Assembly (NCBI GenBank): GCA_020636745.1
Contig: JACJXH010000007.1
Location: 186,001 to 250,000 of the forward strand
Direction of reading: 5' to 3'
Origin: Lentimicrobiaceae bacterium
GTDB lineage: Bacteria; Bacteroidota; Bacteroidia; Bacteroidales; Lentimicrobiaceae
DNA: 64,000 bases
Shown here in pieces: positions 63,931-64,000 of this stretch; the stretch's first letter is position 1, and each line of letters starts with the position of its first letter. Both the position numbers and the translations under genes were made by a program. Below the pieces are notes generated by a model that was not told where the DNA came from, did not search any database, and saw only the letters and a list, made by a program, of their open reading frames with translations.

Positions 63931-64000
63931 ATGAAAAACGAAAAATTTTCCCTGGGTTTTGTTGTGATTACTGCCATTGTACTTTTCATGGCTTTTAGCC
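63931..64000 (+). CDS. Start of a membrane protein gene behind the cobalamin riboswitch
   Basis: The frame opens with ATG 63931 and runs to the window edge. The 23 visible residues have a short charged N-terminus (MKNEK) and then a hydrophobic run (FSLGFVVITAIVLFMAF), a membrane segment or signal peptide. Given the riboswitch, a cobalamin or cobalt transport component is the best guess. DUF6580-type transporters start similarly, but so few residues cannot prove it. Confidence 0.55.
   Translation, partial: MKNEKFSLGFVVITAIVLFMAFS

Noticed and set aside
1..64000. CRISPR arrays, rRNA, tRNA, insertion sequences and prophage genes
   Set aside because: I looked for direct repeats with spacers, for tRNA T-loop patterns and for transposase or phage proteins, and saw none. 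A dedicated RNA search could still find a missed small RNA.

Overview
The window is a stretch of a Bacteroidota chromosome, probably from a Bacteroidales-like environmental lineage. The evidence is threefold. Many putative promoters carry the phylum's TAnnTTTG -7 element, several with a TTG/TTTG about 20 bp upstream. Two secreted proteins have type IX secretion C-terminal domains. There are several phylum-typical families: DUF4468, DUF4919, DUF2723, the GYDIA GHMP kinase, and the sigma-54 regulator-lptE-secG-groESL neighbourhood. Species and genus cannot be settled from sequence reading alone. I saw no rRNA, tRNA, CRISPR array, insertion sequence or prophage. Most of the window is housekeeping and central metabolism.

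Layout. 1-3 kb: the 3' end of pheT, a lone LegB-like nucleotide-sugar dehydratase, and an amidase with two SH3 domains. 3.1-8.7 kb: a cell-envelope and chaperone block (sigma-54 activator, lptE, an acidic TPR-like protein, secG, groES, groEL). 8.8-11 kb: a DUF4468 protein facing a 5'-nucleotidase-like phosphatase that overlaps a small beta-grasp-like gene. 11.2-15.7 kb: a compact mevalonate operon (HMG-CoA reductase, GYDIA kinase, diphosphomevalonate decarboxylase, mevalonate kinase). 15.8-32.7 kb: adenine deaminase, an ArsR regulator, surface lipoproteins and secreted proteins (M1 peptidase, di-haem peroxidase, polysaccharide deacetylase, SGNH-like/BACON protein, tricorn-type protease), a DEAD-box helicase, a receiver-only response regulator and an SDR protein. 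32.8-43.6 kb: a cobalamin/one-carbon block: methylmalonyl-CoA mutase (mutA, mutB), a SAM riboswitch upstream of B12-dependent metH, metF, and a CobW-type metallochaperone. 43.7-51.3 kb: a YidB/DUF937-like protein, a PIF1-like helicase, a DUF2723 membrane protein, and gpmA with a PPP-type phosphatase. 51.4-57.8 kb: a two-gene unit with a LamG+SH3 membrane protein and a 1004-residue protein that joins five 46-residue W-repeats, TPRs and two CbbX-type AAA+ ATPase domains; DUF4919 and unknown proteins follow. 58-64 kb: a DnaQ-type exonuclease, a PLP racemase, PPK2, trpB2 and the start of a gene behind a cobalamin riboswitch.

The most interesting items are four. (i) A 25-codon Trp-rich leader peptide (Trp at 16, 18, 19 and 20) lies upstream of trpB2, with alternative hairpins and a promoter -10-like box, and suggests tryptophan attenuation of a stand-alone TrpB2. 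(ii) The dual-CbbX/TPR/46-residue-repeat ATPase is paired with a LamG-SH3 membrane protein and has no assigned function. (iii) A perfect 48-bp palindrome is followed by an orphan terminator in the gap between the divergent trpB2 and cobalamin-riboswitch transcripts. (iv) The gene set shows layered regulation of B12 and methionine metabolism.
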